Of a stretch of DNA of 34,141 nucleotides, positions 7,599 to 16,983 are shown piece after piece. This DNA is from Spirochaetales bacterium (GTDB lineage: Bacteria; Spirochaetota; Spirochaetia; DAHUYW01), in NCBI GenBank assembly GCA_027314665.1, contig DAHVAK010000010.1:1-34141 (forward strand), in the 5' to 3' direction. Each line of letters starts with the position of its first letter. The first letter of the stretch is position 1. The notes beneath the pieces are model-generated. The model did no database searches, was not told the origin of the DNA, and worked only from the letters and a program-made list of their open reading frames with translations. The position numbers and the translations under genes are program-made.

Positions 7599-8327
7599 AT
7601 GGCACCATCCATACCAAAGGCACTCGACACGCGCTATCGCTGGATCAAGCAGCACTCGGCGGTCGAGGAGCTCTCGCGCCTTGCGCTCGAGGTCATCGCC
7701 AAGGACCGCATCGGGCTCATTGCCGACATCGCCCGGGTCGTCGTGGCCGCTCGCGGCAACATTGACTACATCCAGTCGTGGCAGGAGCACGACGGCGCCT
7801 CTCACACCATCGTGCAGATCGATATCGACCAGGACGGTGCGTCCCTTCGCTCCGAGATCGAGAAGATCGACTCGATCCTCGAGGTCCACATCACCACGAC
7901 CTTCCGCAAGGTTTGGGGAAAGCGGGTCATCGTGGTCGGCGGCGGCGCCCAGGTTGCGGCGGTCGCCTCGGGGGCAATTGCGGAGGCGGACCGCCACAAC
8001 ATCCGAGGAGAGGCCATCTCCGTCGACACCATGGCGATCGTCGGCGAGGAGCCGATCGCCGAGGCGGTGCGGGCGGTAGGGCGGCTGCACCGAGCAGCCA
8101 TCCTCGTGCTCGCCGGCTCGCTGATGGGTGGCACCATTACGGAGGCCGTCGCCGAGCTGCGCGAGCATTACGGCATCCCCGTGATCTCGCTGAAAATGGC
8201 TGGCTCCGTGATGGAGGCGGCCGATCTCGTCGTCACCGATCCGATCGAGGCGGGGGTCATGGCCGTCATGGCGATCAGCAACGTCGGAAAGTTCAATCTG
8301 CTGCAGATTCACGGACAGCAGTTCTGA
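7599..8327 (+). CDS. ACT-domain protein, DUF5612-like
   Basis: A 242-residue cytoplasmic protein. Residues about 28-100 form an ACT domain (LEVIAKDRIGLIADIARVV then SHTIVQIDID), the fold that usually binds amino acids to control metabolic enzymes. The remaining half (from KRVIVVGGGAQVAAV to the end) is Ala/Val/Gly-rich and resembles DUF5612, a domain I recall mainly from methanogenic archaea in this ACT-DUF5612 order; that assignment is from memory. The half contains a glycine-rich VVGGG turn and SLMGGTITEAV, suggestive of ligand binding, but no catalytic motif is recognised. It stands alone, divergent from the HAD phosphatase operon, and appears to be made from a leaderless transcript. A hairpin terminator follows. 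Confidence 0.75.
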   Translation: MAPSIPKALDTRYRWIKQHSAVEELSRLALEVIAKDRIGLIADIARVVVAARGNIDYIQSWQEHDGASHTIVQIDIDQDGASLRSEIEKIDSILEVHITTTFRKVWGKRVIVVGGGAQVAAVASGAIAEADRHNIRGEAISVDTMAIVGEEPIAEAVRAVGRLHRAAILVLAGSLMGGTITEAVAELREHYGIPVISLKMAGSVMEAADLVVTDPIEAGVMAVMAISNVGKFNLLQIHGQQF

Positions 8328-8341
8328 GGCGGGCGCAGTTC

Positions 8342-8376
8342 AAAAAAAGCGCGCCGTGAGACGACGCGCGCTCTTT
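8342..8376. terminator. Bidirectional terminator between the ACT-domain gene and secF
   Basis: AGCGCGC (8348-8354) pairs with GCGCGCT (8366-8372) around an 11-base loop. Seven A residues precede it (a T tract for the minus-strand secDF operon) and CTCTTT follows for the plus-strand gene. It fits convergent genes ending at 8327 and 8403. Confidence 0.75.
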
Positions 8377-8402
8377 CCGCTCCCAAATGGGGCGTGCGCG
8401 GA

Positions 8403-9806
8403 CTACTTCTTCTTGTGACGCTTCCCGCCGTGCAGCTTGCGCTCTATGTGCGGGATGACGATCTCGGTCTTCGCACCCGTACCGTCGGTCCCAACGGCGG
8501 TCTCGCCGTCCGCTCCCTCAATCGCCGCGGCGGCGCCCCCGGCGGCCTGACTCACCGCCTTCAGGGCTACCTCGCGCGTTCCGTACTTGATTGCGTCGCG
8601 AATGCGCTTGCGCTTGTCGCGCGCATCCTCCCACAGGAGAAGGATCTGCGCGGCCACGAAAATCGAGGAGTAGGTACCGATCACGATACCCACGACCATG
8701 TTGAGCGAGAACTCCTGGATGGAGCCCGTCGTAAACACGAGGATCGAGATAACGGCGAGAAAGGTGGTAAAGGAGGTGATGATGGTTCGGTGCAGAACCT
8801 GGGTGACGCTCGTGTCGATCACCGTGCGCAGGTTGGTCTCCCGCATGAGGCCTCGGTTCTCGCGAATACGGTCGAGCACGACGATCGTGTCGTTCAGCGA
8901 GTAGCCCACGATCGTGAGCACCGCCGCGATCGTCGCGGTGTTCACCTCCAGTTGGAAAACCCCGATGAAGCCGATCATGATGACCGGGTCGTGGATCGTG
9001 GCAATCATGGCCGAAACCGCGTATGAGAGCTTGAAGCGGATCCAGATGTAGACCATGATCAGCAGCAGCGCGAGCACCGTGAGGGTGATCGCCTGCTGGG
9101 CAAGGTTCTGGGAGAAGCGCGGCCCCACGTAGGCGGATTGCTTCACGACGACGCTGTCCTCTCCGAACTTCGCCGACAGCAGCTTCTTTATCTGCTGCGT
9201 CATCGCTACCTGGAAGTTCGCGGTCTTGCCCCGATCCTCGGCGCGGATCAGAAACTGCTGATGCACCGGGTTGCCCACGCTCTGGACGAGGGGCCCCTGT
9301 AGCGAGGCGAGGGCGGCACGTACCTCCGCGATGTGAACGTAGCGTGCCGCATCTTGATTGGCGACGTTGATCGGGAAGGGGGTGGCATTCAGCTCGACCG
9401 TCGTGCTTATACCGACAAGCTCGCTGCTCGGTAGGCTCGGGTCGGCCTTGGAGGTGACGTTCATGTTGGGAATTGCGCCGATTGCCCTTTCGACATCACC
9501 GAGCGTCGGATAGGTGGCGTAGGCAATCGAGTAGCTCTTCGTGCCGTTCTCGGTCTCGGCGGTGAGATTGATGGCCTTGCCGGACATGTTCAGGGACATC
9601 GTTGGCGCCAGCGCCTCTTTCGGGGTGTAGGTCACCATGAACGCGACCGGCGCAATCTGAACCTGCTCGGAAAGACCGGCCTGAAAGTCGATGCCAATGT
9701 TGAATCCGCCCCGGATAATGGTTCCTACGATCCCGCCGATGAGCAGAAACGCCGAAAAGCCGAAGCCGAAGAACCGTAGATTCGTGAAAGGAATGACGCG
9801 CTTCAT
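8403..9806 (-). CDS. secF: Protein translocase subunit SecF, enlarged
   Basis: A 467-residue partner of SecD in the inner-membrane complex that uses the proton gradient to aid late steps of Sec export. It has an N-terminal helix (LRFFGFGFSAFLLIGGIVGTII), the conserved GIDFQAG motif, a long periplasmic region to about residue 235, and five C-terminal helices with VVLDRIREN and SVTQVLHRTIITSFTT, as in the RND-type SecF family. SecF is usually nearer 300 residues; here the periplasmic part is longer and a roughly 65-residue Ala/Gly/Glu-rich tail ends in GGKRHKKK. The ATG overlaps the secD stop as ATGA, with GGAG six bases upstream, so it is coupled to secD. A strong terminator follows. Confidence 0.95.
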   Translation of the reverse strand: MKRVIPFTNLRFFGFGFSAFLLIGGIVGTIIRGGFNIGIDFQAGLSEQVQIAPVAFMVTYTPKEALAPTMSLNMSGKAINLTAETENGTKSYSIAYATYPTLGDVERAIGAIPNMNVTSKADPSLPSSELVGISTTVELNATPFPINVANQDAARYVHIAEVRAALASLQGPLVQSVGNPVHQQFLIRAEDRGKTANFQVAMTQQIKKLLSAKFGEDSVVVKQSAYVGPRFSQNLAQQAITLTVLALLLIMVYIWIRFKLSYAVSAMIATIHDPVIMIGFIGVFQLEVNTATIAAVLTIVGYSLNDTIVVLDRIRENRGLMRETNLRTVIDTSVTQVLHRTIITSFTTFLAVISILVFTTGSIQEFSLNMVVGIVIGTYSSIFVAAQILLLWEDARDKRKRIRDAIKYGTREVALKAVSQAAGGAAAAIEGADGETAVGTDGTGAKTEIVIPHIERKLHGGKRHKKK

Positions 9807-11530
9807 CGTTTTCTCCAGTCAATCGCGACCTTTTTGAGATGGAGCGTCTCGAGGAAGAAATCGAAAATGAGACGCGATACGAAAAGCGCCGTGAAGAGCG
9901 AGCACACAATGCCGACCGCGAGGGTATAGGCGAATCCCTGAACCGGCCCCGTGCCCAACTGGGAGAGGAAGACCGCAGCAACCAGGGCCGTGACGTGGGT
10001 GTCCATGATGGTCCAGAAGGCCTTTCGGAAGCCGGCCCTGATCGAAGCCTCCACAGACTTGCCGACGTTCAGCTCCTCCTTCATGCGCTCGTAGATAAGC
10101 ACGTTCGCGTCGACCGCCATACCGATAGTCAGGATCAACCCGGCCATGCTGGTAAGGGTGAGCGTAAGGTTGAAAGCGGAGAGAATCGCAAGCATGATGA
10201 CCATGTCGAGGACGAGCTCGAGGTCGGCGATGAGCCCGGCGACCCGGTAGTAGCCCGCCATGAAGACGACGACGAGCAGGAAGCCGAAGGCAAGGGCAAG
10301 CAGCCCCTGATGAATCGCATCCGCGCCGAGGGAGGCGCCTACCGCCTCCTGGCTTTCGACAACGAGGTCTACTGGCATCGATGCGGTCCTGAGGACGATG
10401 GCCAGGTTGGTCGCCTCTTGCCGACCGAATCCCGTCATCTGAACGTTGCCCCGGATCGCCTCTTGAATGCGCGCGCCTGCCTTCACCTTGCCGTCAAGGA
10501 CGATCGCAAGCTGCTTTCCGACGTTTGCGGAGGTCAGCTTGTAGAAGATGTCCGCCCCCTCTGGATCGAGGCTGAAGGTGATGATCGGCTGATTGGTGAC
10601 CGGATCAGTCCCGACCTGCGCTCCGGTGATGTGCTCTCCGTCGAGGCCGATCTCTTTCTTGAGAACGACGTAGTTGACGAGCTGATCGACCCCGTACTTG
10701 TCCTGCTTGTAGAAGCCGTAGACGGCGTCGCCTGCGGGTATCAGGCTCGGATCCTTGAGCTGCCCTTCGGCGTTGAAGGCATCGCCGGGGTGGGCGGCGA
10801 TATACTGCTGAACAGCGTTGGTCGCCTGGTCATCCTCGATGTGAAAGGTGAGGGAGCCCTTGCCGGTGAGGAAGGTGTGGACCCGCTCGGGGTCCGCCGG
10901 CCCAGGAATCTCGATGGCAATCTCGTCATTGCCCTGCTGGCGGATGATCGGCTCCGTGACTCCGAACTTGTCGATTCGGTTATTGAGGATCTCCATTGCC
11001 CGATCCATCGCCTGCTGCTTGTCTACTGCAGTCGGGGGATGGCCGAGCTTCTTCTCGAGACTCGACATGTCGGCGCGCAGGAGAACGCTCATCCCTCCCG
11101 ACAGATCGAGACCGAGCTGCATGATGTCGCCCCGTCCGTTCTTGAATCCCAGCACCTCGCGGCGGAAATGATCCTCGATCGCGTTGTAGGCATCCTGCCG
11201 CGTCACGAAGGCGCCCAGCACCGCCTGGGCGGTCCACTTCGAGGGGATCGGCTCGCGGGCGAGGCGGTAGTTCTCCCTCGCGGCGTCTATGACGAAGCGG
11301 TCCGCCTTCGGAATGGCGGCATCCGAGTTGGCGGCGGCCATCGTCACGAGCTTCTCCAGCGTCGCGGTCGCCTGACTGCGCGCGAAGAAGCGAATCTGCT
11401 GATTGGAGCTCAGGGCGAGCTGGCGCTGCTGGGGAGTGAGGAGGAAGTACCACTCGAACGACGGATAGAGGAAGACTCCCGCGATGGCAAGAACTACGAG
11501 GATTATCAACAATCTGAAGCGTTTGCTCAT
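9803..11530 (-). CDS. secD: Protein translocase subunit SecD
   Basis: A 575-residue inner-membrane SecD. One N-terminal helix (FRLLIILVVLAIAGVFLYPSF) is followed by a large periplasmic P1 region beginning with the LGLDLSGGMSVLL motif (near residue 160), the NNRIDKFGVTEPIIRQQG segment and SLTFHIED. Five C-terminal helices carry GMAVDANVLIYERMKEEL, whose Asp-rich motif is implicated in proton flow. The first 100 residues (FEWYFLLTPQQRQLALSSNQQI) resemble spirochaete SecD. Its start has GGAG seven bases upstream. It lies 84 bases after yajC and overlaps secF by four bases, giving the operon yajC-secD-secF. Confidence 0.96.
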   Translation of the reverse strand: MSKRFRLLIILVVLAIAGVFLYPSFEWYFLLTPQQRQLALSSNQQIRFFARSQATATLEKLVTMAAANSDAAIPKADRFVIDAARENYRLAREPIPSKWTAQAVLGAFVTRQDAYNAIEDHFRREVLGFKNGRGDIMQLGLDLSGGMSVLLRADMSSLEKKLGHPPTAVDKQQAMDRAMEILNNRIDKFGVTEPIIRQQGNDEIAIEIPGPADPERVHTFLTGKGSLTFHIEDDQATNAVQQYIAAHPGDAFNAEGQLKDPSLIPAGDAVYGFYKQDKYGVDQLVNYVVLKKEIGLDGEHITGAQVGTDPVTNQPIITFSLDPEGADIFYKLTSANVGKQLAIVLDGKVKAGARIQEAIRGNVQMTGFGRQEATNLAIVLRTASMPVDLVVESQEAVGASLGADAIHQGLLALAFGFLLVVVFMAGYYRVAGLIADLELVLDMVIMLAILSAFNLTLTLTSMAGLILTIGMAVDANVLIYERMKEELNVGKSVEASIRAGFRKAFWTIMDTHVTALVAAVFLSQLGTGPVQGFAYTLAVGIVCSLFTALFVSRLIFDFFLETLHLKKVAIDWRKR

Positions 11531-11614
11531 TGGTCAACTCCAATCGGATGGGCGCGAGGCGTCTCGGCGGAAGAGGCGAAGCGAGACGACTCACGGCTCC
11601 CGGCGGCTCTTGTG

Positions 11615-11992
11615 CTACTGGAGCTTGGGAGCATCCTTCGGCACTTCCTCCTGCTTCTGCTCAAGCACGGTCGAGATCGCGCTCTTCGAGAACTCGAGCT
11701 TCGTGTTCTCGTCGACCTTCACAACCACCACCTGATCCTTCACCGAGACGACGATCCCGCGGATTCCGCCGACCGTAGCCACCTTGTCGCCCTTCTTCAG
11801 TTGGGCAAGCATGTTCTTGGTCTCGCGCTGTTTTCTGTTCTGCGGTCGAATGATGAGGAAATAGAAGACAACAATTACCAAGCCGAAGGTCACGAACGTA
11901 GTGACCAGCTGCCCCCCGCCGCCTGCAGGCGCACTGCCGCCCGCTTCGGGCGCGCCCATCAATAGGGGCAGTGATTGCCATGGAATATTCAT
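11615..11992 (-). CDS. yajC: Preprotein translocase accessory subunit YajC
   Basis: A 125-residue single-pass membrane protein. A short Gly/Ala-rich N-terminus leads into the helix TTFVTFGLVIVVFYFLIIRPQ, whose IIRPQNRKQRE boundary is the YajC hallmark. The cytoplasmic domain contains LKKGDKVATVGGIRGIV and VVVKVDENTKLEF, both typical of the family. YajC associates with SecDF and the SecYEG translocon. The ATG at 11992 has GGAAGGA about six bases upstream. Its promoter lies at 12055-12027. It is the first gene of the yajC-secD-secF operon. The C-terminal Lys/Glu-rich tail is a little longer than usual. Confidence 0.95.
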   Translation of the reverse strand: MNIPWQSLPLLMGAPEAGGSAPAGGGGQLVTTFVTFGLVIVVFYFLIIRPQNRKQRETKNMLAQLKKGDKVATVGGIRGIVVSVKDQVVVVKVDENTKLEFSKSAISTVLEQKQEEVPKDAPKLQ

Positions 11993-12026
11993 CAGAAGTC
12001 CTTCCTCAATCTAAGAGATTCCGGAA

Positions 12027-12055
12027 AAGCTATCACGGATGGTAGGGTGCGTCAA
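12027..12055 (-). promoter_or_regulatory. Promoter of the yajC-secD-secF operon
   Basis: Minus strand TTGACG (12055-12050), 17-base spacer, TAGCTT (12032-12027), with the yajC ATG about 35 bases downstream and a ribosome site between. The -10 match is only moderate. Confidence 0.45.
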
Positions 12056-12081
12056 GGTGAGCGGCTGCGGACAGAGCGCTG

Positions 12082-12378
12082 TCAGATGACCTTCACCTTG
12101 TTGATGTTCTTGGGAACCTCAAACACACCCAGGACGCGCTTGAGCTGCTCGATCGAGACCGGATCAGTGCCGCTCCTTTCGTTGAAGAGCCGCACGACCT
12201 CTTCAAGCTCCTCAGCTATCTGGGAATAGAGGGCCGAGCTCAACGCGGGTTTCAACAACCCTTGCTCTGCAAGCTGCCGTGTCGAGAGCCTACCATAGCG
12301 CGACCTCGCGTGTCCATCGACGATCGCGGTGTCGCCCTGGTACCCCACGGTAAAGACGAAATCCTCTCGCCTCATCAC
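12082..12378 (-). CDS. Small conserved-looking hypothetical protein
   Basis: A 98-residue soluble protein that I cannot assign to a family. It reads as an ordered, charged sequence (DFVFTVGYQGDTAIVDGHARSRYG at the start, IAEELEEVVRLFNERSG in the middle). Its composition is balanced, unlike the Arg/Ser-rich non-coding frames around it. The N-terminus suggests a short beta hairpin and the middle an amphipathic helix; there is no signal peptide or membrane segment. GAGGG lies 8 bases before a GTG at 12378, and an ATG follows immediately at 12375, so the start is uncertain by one codon. It sits between the groEL terminator and the yajC promoter, co-oriented with both. Confidence 0.65.
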   Translation of the reverse strand: MMRREDFVFTVGYQGDTAIVDGHARSRYGRLSTRQLAEQGLLKPALSSALYSQIAEELEEVVRLFNERSGTDPVSIEQLKRVLGVFEVPKNINKVKVI

Positions 12379-12418
12379 AATGAGAACCCTCGCTGCCTGG
12401 GACTAGGGAGAGCAAGAC

Positions 12419-12453
12419 AAAAAAAGCTCTCGCGCACATCATGCACGAGAGCT
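12419..12453 (-). terminator. Rho-independent terminator downstream of groEL
   Basis: On the minus strand AGCTCTCG (12453-12446) pairs with CGAGAGCT (12432-12425), with an inner TGC/GCA pairing, followed by seven T residues (12425-12419). It lies about 130 bases after the groEL stop. Confidence 0.88.
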
Positions 12454-12584
12454 CAAGCAGGCGTCAAGGACGCCGGACGGGCGCCGGAGCGCGCCGTCCT
12501 ATCGCACGACCTTTCCCGCTCTCGCCGCCTCGGGCGGACCCGACGTGGCTTTCGCGGTCGCATCGACCGCGGAGCGGTCGAGGC

Positions 12585-14240
<1,656 letters not shown>

Positions 14241-14302
14241 TTACACCTCTCCTTTGAGTAATTTGTGTCGTGTGTAATGATTCGAGACTTGCTTCCGAAA
14301 AG

Positions 14303-14332
14303 AAGATAACAAATTCGTTGGTTGTCGATCAA
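14303..14332 (-). promoter_or_regulatory. Possible groEL promoter
   Basis: Minus strand TTGATC (14332-14327), 18-base spacer, TATCTT (14308-14303), in a locally AT-rich stretch about 65 bases before the groEL ATG. No CIRCE inverted repeat is next to it. Confidence 0.4.
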
Positions 14333-14411
14333 CTGAAAAATGAGTTTTCCATGCATCAGCACTTGACGCGAAAGCTTTTTTTGAGGCACAACTCACGGGT
14401 ATCGCGAACTA

Positions 14412-14420
14412 TGGTAGAAT
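14412..14420 (+). promoter_or_regulatory. Extended -10 promoter of the gene at 14437
   Basis: TGG followed by TAGAAT (14415-14420) matches an extended -10 (TGn-TATAAT); no -35 is evident. The ATG is 16 bases further on, giving a leader of about 10 bases. Confidence 0.35.
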
Positions 14421-14436
14421 TGGATCGACTGACGAG

Positions 14437-16266
14437 ATGAAGCGGCAAGGTCAGCTTCTTTTCATCGCGAGCTACCCCGGCTCCCATGCGGCCCGGGTCG
14501 TGTCGGCCATCGAGCACTCCCTGCAGGCGCTCGAAGCGGAGCCATCCGATCTGCTGTCGGTCCACTGGAACTTCGCCGTCTATCCCCTGCTCGCCGACGG
14601 CACGGCGCGAGTCAGCAAGCTGATCGATCGGATCCTCGAGCGGAGCTCCGATATGATCCTTCCCATGGGCTACAGCGGCGCCTATCAGCCCCTTCTGCTC
14701 AGGGAGGAGCTCGACCGGGAGCTCGCCTGGGTGGCTGCCAACCCCTTCGGAAGCGGCTTCACGACCGTGCTCGGCATTCAGCCCGAGGTCCTCTTCCCTC
14801 ACGCCCCCGACCTTCTTCGCGACTCGAGCATTGCCGCCTGGCGGGAGCACACCCCGGTCCTGGTGGCCGATAGGGAACGCGGGCAGATCCTTCTTCGCCG
14901 GGAGGAGCGGGACGCCGCCTTCCCGCTCCTGTGGCTCGAACCCGGCTGGGAGCGCCGCTCCTGGCTCTCAAACTCGCATTTCTCCCAGTCCGCCTCCGTC
15001 GCCGCGCTCCTTCGGCGCCTCAAACACTTTGCCAAGATCGGCCCCGAGGCGACAGGATTCCTGGTCGGCGATATGACGGCGATGGAGCCGCAGCAGATCG
15101 CGGCCCTGTTCAGCGCCCTTTTTCGCCTGCAGCGGGCGCACGGAGGCGAGCTCTTTGCCCGCCTGCGCGAATGCCTTCCCCGGCTGACGCCGAAGAGCGC
15201 ACCGGGCCGCGAGGAGGCCGGACGCGACGCCTCGCCCCGCCCCTTCGACCTCCTTGCCGCGACGAGCCTCATCCCGACCGACCCGGCCTCGCGGATGATC
15301 CGGCGGGAGGCGGAGAGGTCCCGCTCGACCGCCCACCTCGGACGGCGAAAGACGGCCTCGCGGAGCGCCGAGGAGCGGGAGCTGCGTCACCGCCTCGAGC
15401 GTCTCTCGCCGCTGAATCCCCTCGACGAGTCCCTTCCGCACCCCGCCCATGCCCACCGGCGCGATCCGGATCGCACCCTCATCGCCGACATGCTCGGCGA
15501 GGTCCTCCTCGACGAGGGGGACTTCGCCGTCCGCTTTTCAAGCGGACGGCTGGCGGGCCTGGAGCGAGGGGGACGGGAGCTCCTTGCGAAGATACCCAGT
15601 CGCTCCTACCTCGCCGTCGACGGACGCGAGATTCCTTTCTCGGTGATCAATGCCTTCTCGATTGAGGGCGAGCAGGTGCGCGGGCTTCGGGTCAGCGCCC
15701 GAGCAGCCGACGTCGACTTCGTCCATCCCGGCACCATCACCCAGGACTTCCTTCTCGTGCAGGACTTCCGACAGCTCGTCGTCACGCTTTCCGTTCACTA
15801 CCCGGAGCTCCAGCCTCAGCTCTACGTCGAGGCCTACGCTGCGATGGAGATCCCCCTCTTCCGGCTCGAAGAGGGCGAAGAAATCGGAGTCGAAGGATTC
15901 TACCCCGATGGGGAAAAATACCGACTGCGGCTCCCGCCTACCCCCGGCGTCCGCTGTGTGCCCGGCAGCCGGTTTCTGCTGACGCGCGGCGAGGCGGCCT
16001 TTCTCCTCGCCTTTCCCGAGGGCGAGAGCACCACGATCGATCTCCTTCCCATCCGAATAACCGCCGAAGAGCACGGCCTCCTCCTTTCGGTGAACCCGCG
16101 AGGCTTCTATGGAAGGACCGCGGCGAATCAACTGGCGGGAATCGAGGAGCATTTCACGCTCTTCCTCGACGCGGGCCTCCGGCAAGAGATCCCCATCCCG
16201 CCGCTTGACGTAAATCCCGGGAGCGAGGTTCGCCCCGCCTGGATCCGTCGGACCGCCGCAACGTAG
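14437..16266 (+). CDS. Unrecognised 609-residue protein, possibly carbohydrate-active
   Basis: I do not recognise a named family. There is no signal peptide, so it is probably cytoplasmic. The N-terminal half (about 1-230) reads like an alpha/beta barrel: alternating strands such as GQLLFIASYP, DMILPMGYSGAY, FTTVLGI and ATGFLVGDM, recalling the barrels of GH57/GH38-type or deacetylase proteins, but no catalytic pair could be identified. A low-complexity Arg/Glu-rich linker (about 250-350) follows. The C-terminal half (about 350-600) is beta-rich (RLAGLERGGRELLA, LLSVNPRGFYG), like the beta-sandwich domains behind some glycosidase barrels. These similarities are inference from pattern. It is divergent from groEL, has only a weak ribosome site, and stands alone before a GC hairpin. 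Confidence 0.75.
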   Translation: MKRQGQLLFIASYPGSHAARVVSAIEHSLQALEAEPSDLLSVHWNFAVYPLLADGTARVSKLIDRILERSSDMILPMGYSGAYQPLLLREELDRELAWVAANPFGSGFTTVLGIQPEVLFPHAPDLLRDSSIAAWREHTPVLVADRERGQILLRREERDAAFPLLWLEPGWERRSWLSNSHFSQSASVAALLRRLKHFAKIGPEATGFLVGDMTAMEPQQIAALFSALFRLQRAHGGELFARLRECLPRLTPKSAPGREEAGRDASPRPFDLLAATSLIPTDPASRMIRREAERSRSTAHLGRRKTASRSAEERELRHRLERLSPLNPLDESLPHPAHAHRRDPDRTLIADMLGEVLLDEGDFAVRFSSGRLAGLERGGRELLAKIPSRSYLAVDGREIPFSVINAFSIEGEQVRGLRVSARAADVDFVHPGTITQDFLLVQDFRQLVVTLSVHYPELQPQLYVEAYAAMEIPLFRLEEGEEIGVEGFYPDGEKYRLRLPPTPGVRCVPGSRFLLTRGEAAFLLAFPEGESTTIDLLPIRITAEEHGLLLSVNPRGFYGRTAANQLAGIEEHFTLFLDAGLRQEIPIPPLDVNPGSEVRPAWIRRTAAT

Positions 16267-16282
16267 ACCCCGCTGCCGACGG

Positions 16283-16360
16283 CCGCGAGGCCCGTCCCGC
16301 GCGCGACGGGCCTCGCGGGATATCGCCGCGTGCCTCGCGGGCCGTCGCGACGGGCCTCGC
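16283..16360. repeat. GC-rich hairpin and direct repeats after the gene ending at 16266
   Basis: A perfect 14-bp stem (16283-16296 with 16305-16318) closes an 8-base loop. The 15-mer CGCGACGGGCCTCGC at 16302-16316 recurs at 16346-16360, and GCCTCGCGGG at 16310 recurs at 16332. No T tract follows, so it is not a standard terminator, though it may still stop transcription or protect the mRNA 3' end. Confidence 0.7.
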
Positions 16361-16500
16361 CGACCTCCGACGCAGCCCGTGACAGATCGCGCTTCCCCCG
16401 GTGTTGAATTTCCTATACAATGGAGAGGATCACCGATGGGGCCCGCCCCTTCCCTAAAAAGTAACTCCGTTTCATCACCAACCGGGAGCAGTCGAGACAG

Positions 16501-16980
16501 GTGGCTGTCGACGTTGAAGAGCTCTACCGCACCTACGGCCCCATGGTTTTGCGGAGATGTCGAGCTCTGCTCCGGGACGAAGAGAAGGCCCTCGACGCCC
16601 TCCAAGAGGTCTTCGTCAAGGTGCTCAAGAGGCGGGAGATGCTCACCGATCGCGCCCCCTCGAGCCTGCTGTACACCATCGCCACAAACACCTGCCTCAA
16701 CGTCCTGCGCGGGGAGCGACGGCACCCGGCCACCTCCCAGGAGGAGCTTCTCGTGGAGATCACCGGGCTGGACGATCCGGAGCGAAAGGCGCTCGCGATC
16801 CATCTCCTCGACCGCATCTTCGCGAGCGAGCTCGCGACAACGAAGACTATTGCGGTTCTCCATTGGGTGGACGGGCTCACCCTCGAGGAGACCGCCAAGG
16901 CGGTCCGCATGTCGGTCTCGGGAGTACGCAAGCGCCTGCGGCGCCTCCAGGAACGGGGCTTTTCCGCGAGGGAGAGCTAG
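16501..16980 (+). CDS. Sigma-70 family (ECF-like) RNA polymerase sigma factor
   Basis: A 159-residue protein with only regions 2 and 4, as in ECF sigma factors. Region 2 spans about residues 5-75 (LYRTYGPMVLRRCRALLRDEEKALDALQEVFVKV, then LLYTIATNTCLNVLRGERR). Region 4 spans about 105-152, with a helix-turn-helix in LTLEETAKAVRMSVSGVRKRLRRL. The start is GTG at 16501, the only good start before region 2; the ribosome site is weak (GGGAG about 12 bases upstream). TATACAAT at 16414-16421 could be the promoter -10, without a clear -35. It is the first gene of a three-gene operon, separated by 3 bases from an anti-sigma-like membrane protein. Its target promoters, possibly its own, cannot be defined here. 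Confidence 0.88.
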   Translation: MAVDVEELYRTYGPMVLRRCRALLRDEEKALDALQEVFVKVLKRREMLTDRAPSSLLYTIATNTCLNVLRGERRHPATSQEELLVEITGLDDPERKALAIHLLDRIFASELATTKTIAVLHWVDGLTLEETAKAVRMSVSGVRKRLRRLQERGFSARES

Positions 16981-16983
16981 GCG

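Noticed and set aside
9839-11965. 708-codon open frame on the plus strand
   Set aside because: It lies antisense to secD and yajC, whose family identity is certain. Its Arg/Glu/Asp-rich peptide is an artefact of high GC.
14340-14400. CIRCE operator (HrcA site) upstream of groEL
   Set aside because: TCAGCACTT resembles one half (7 of 9), but the expected inverted half nine bases away is a T-rich tract with almost no match.
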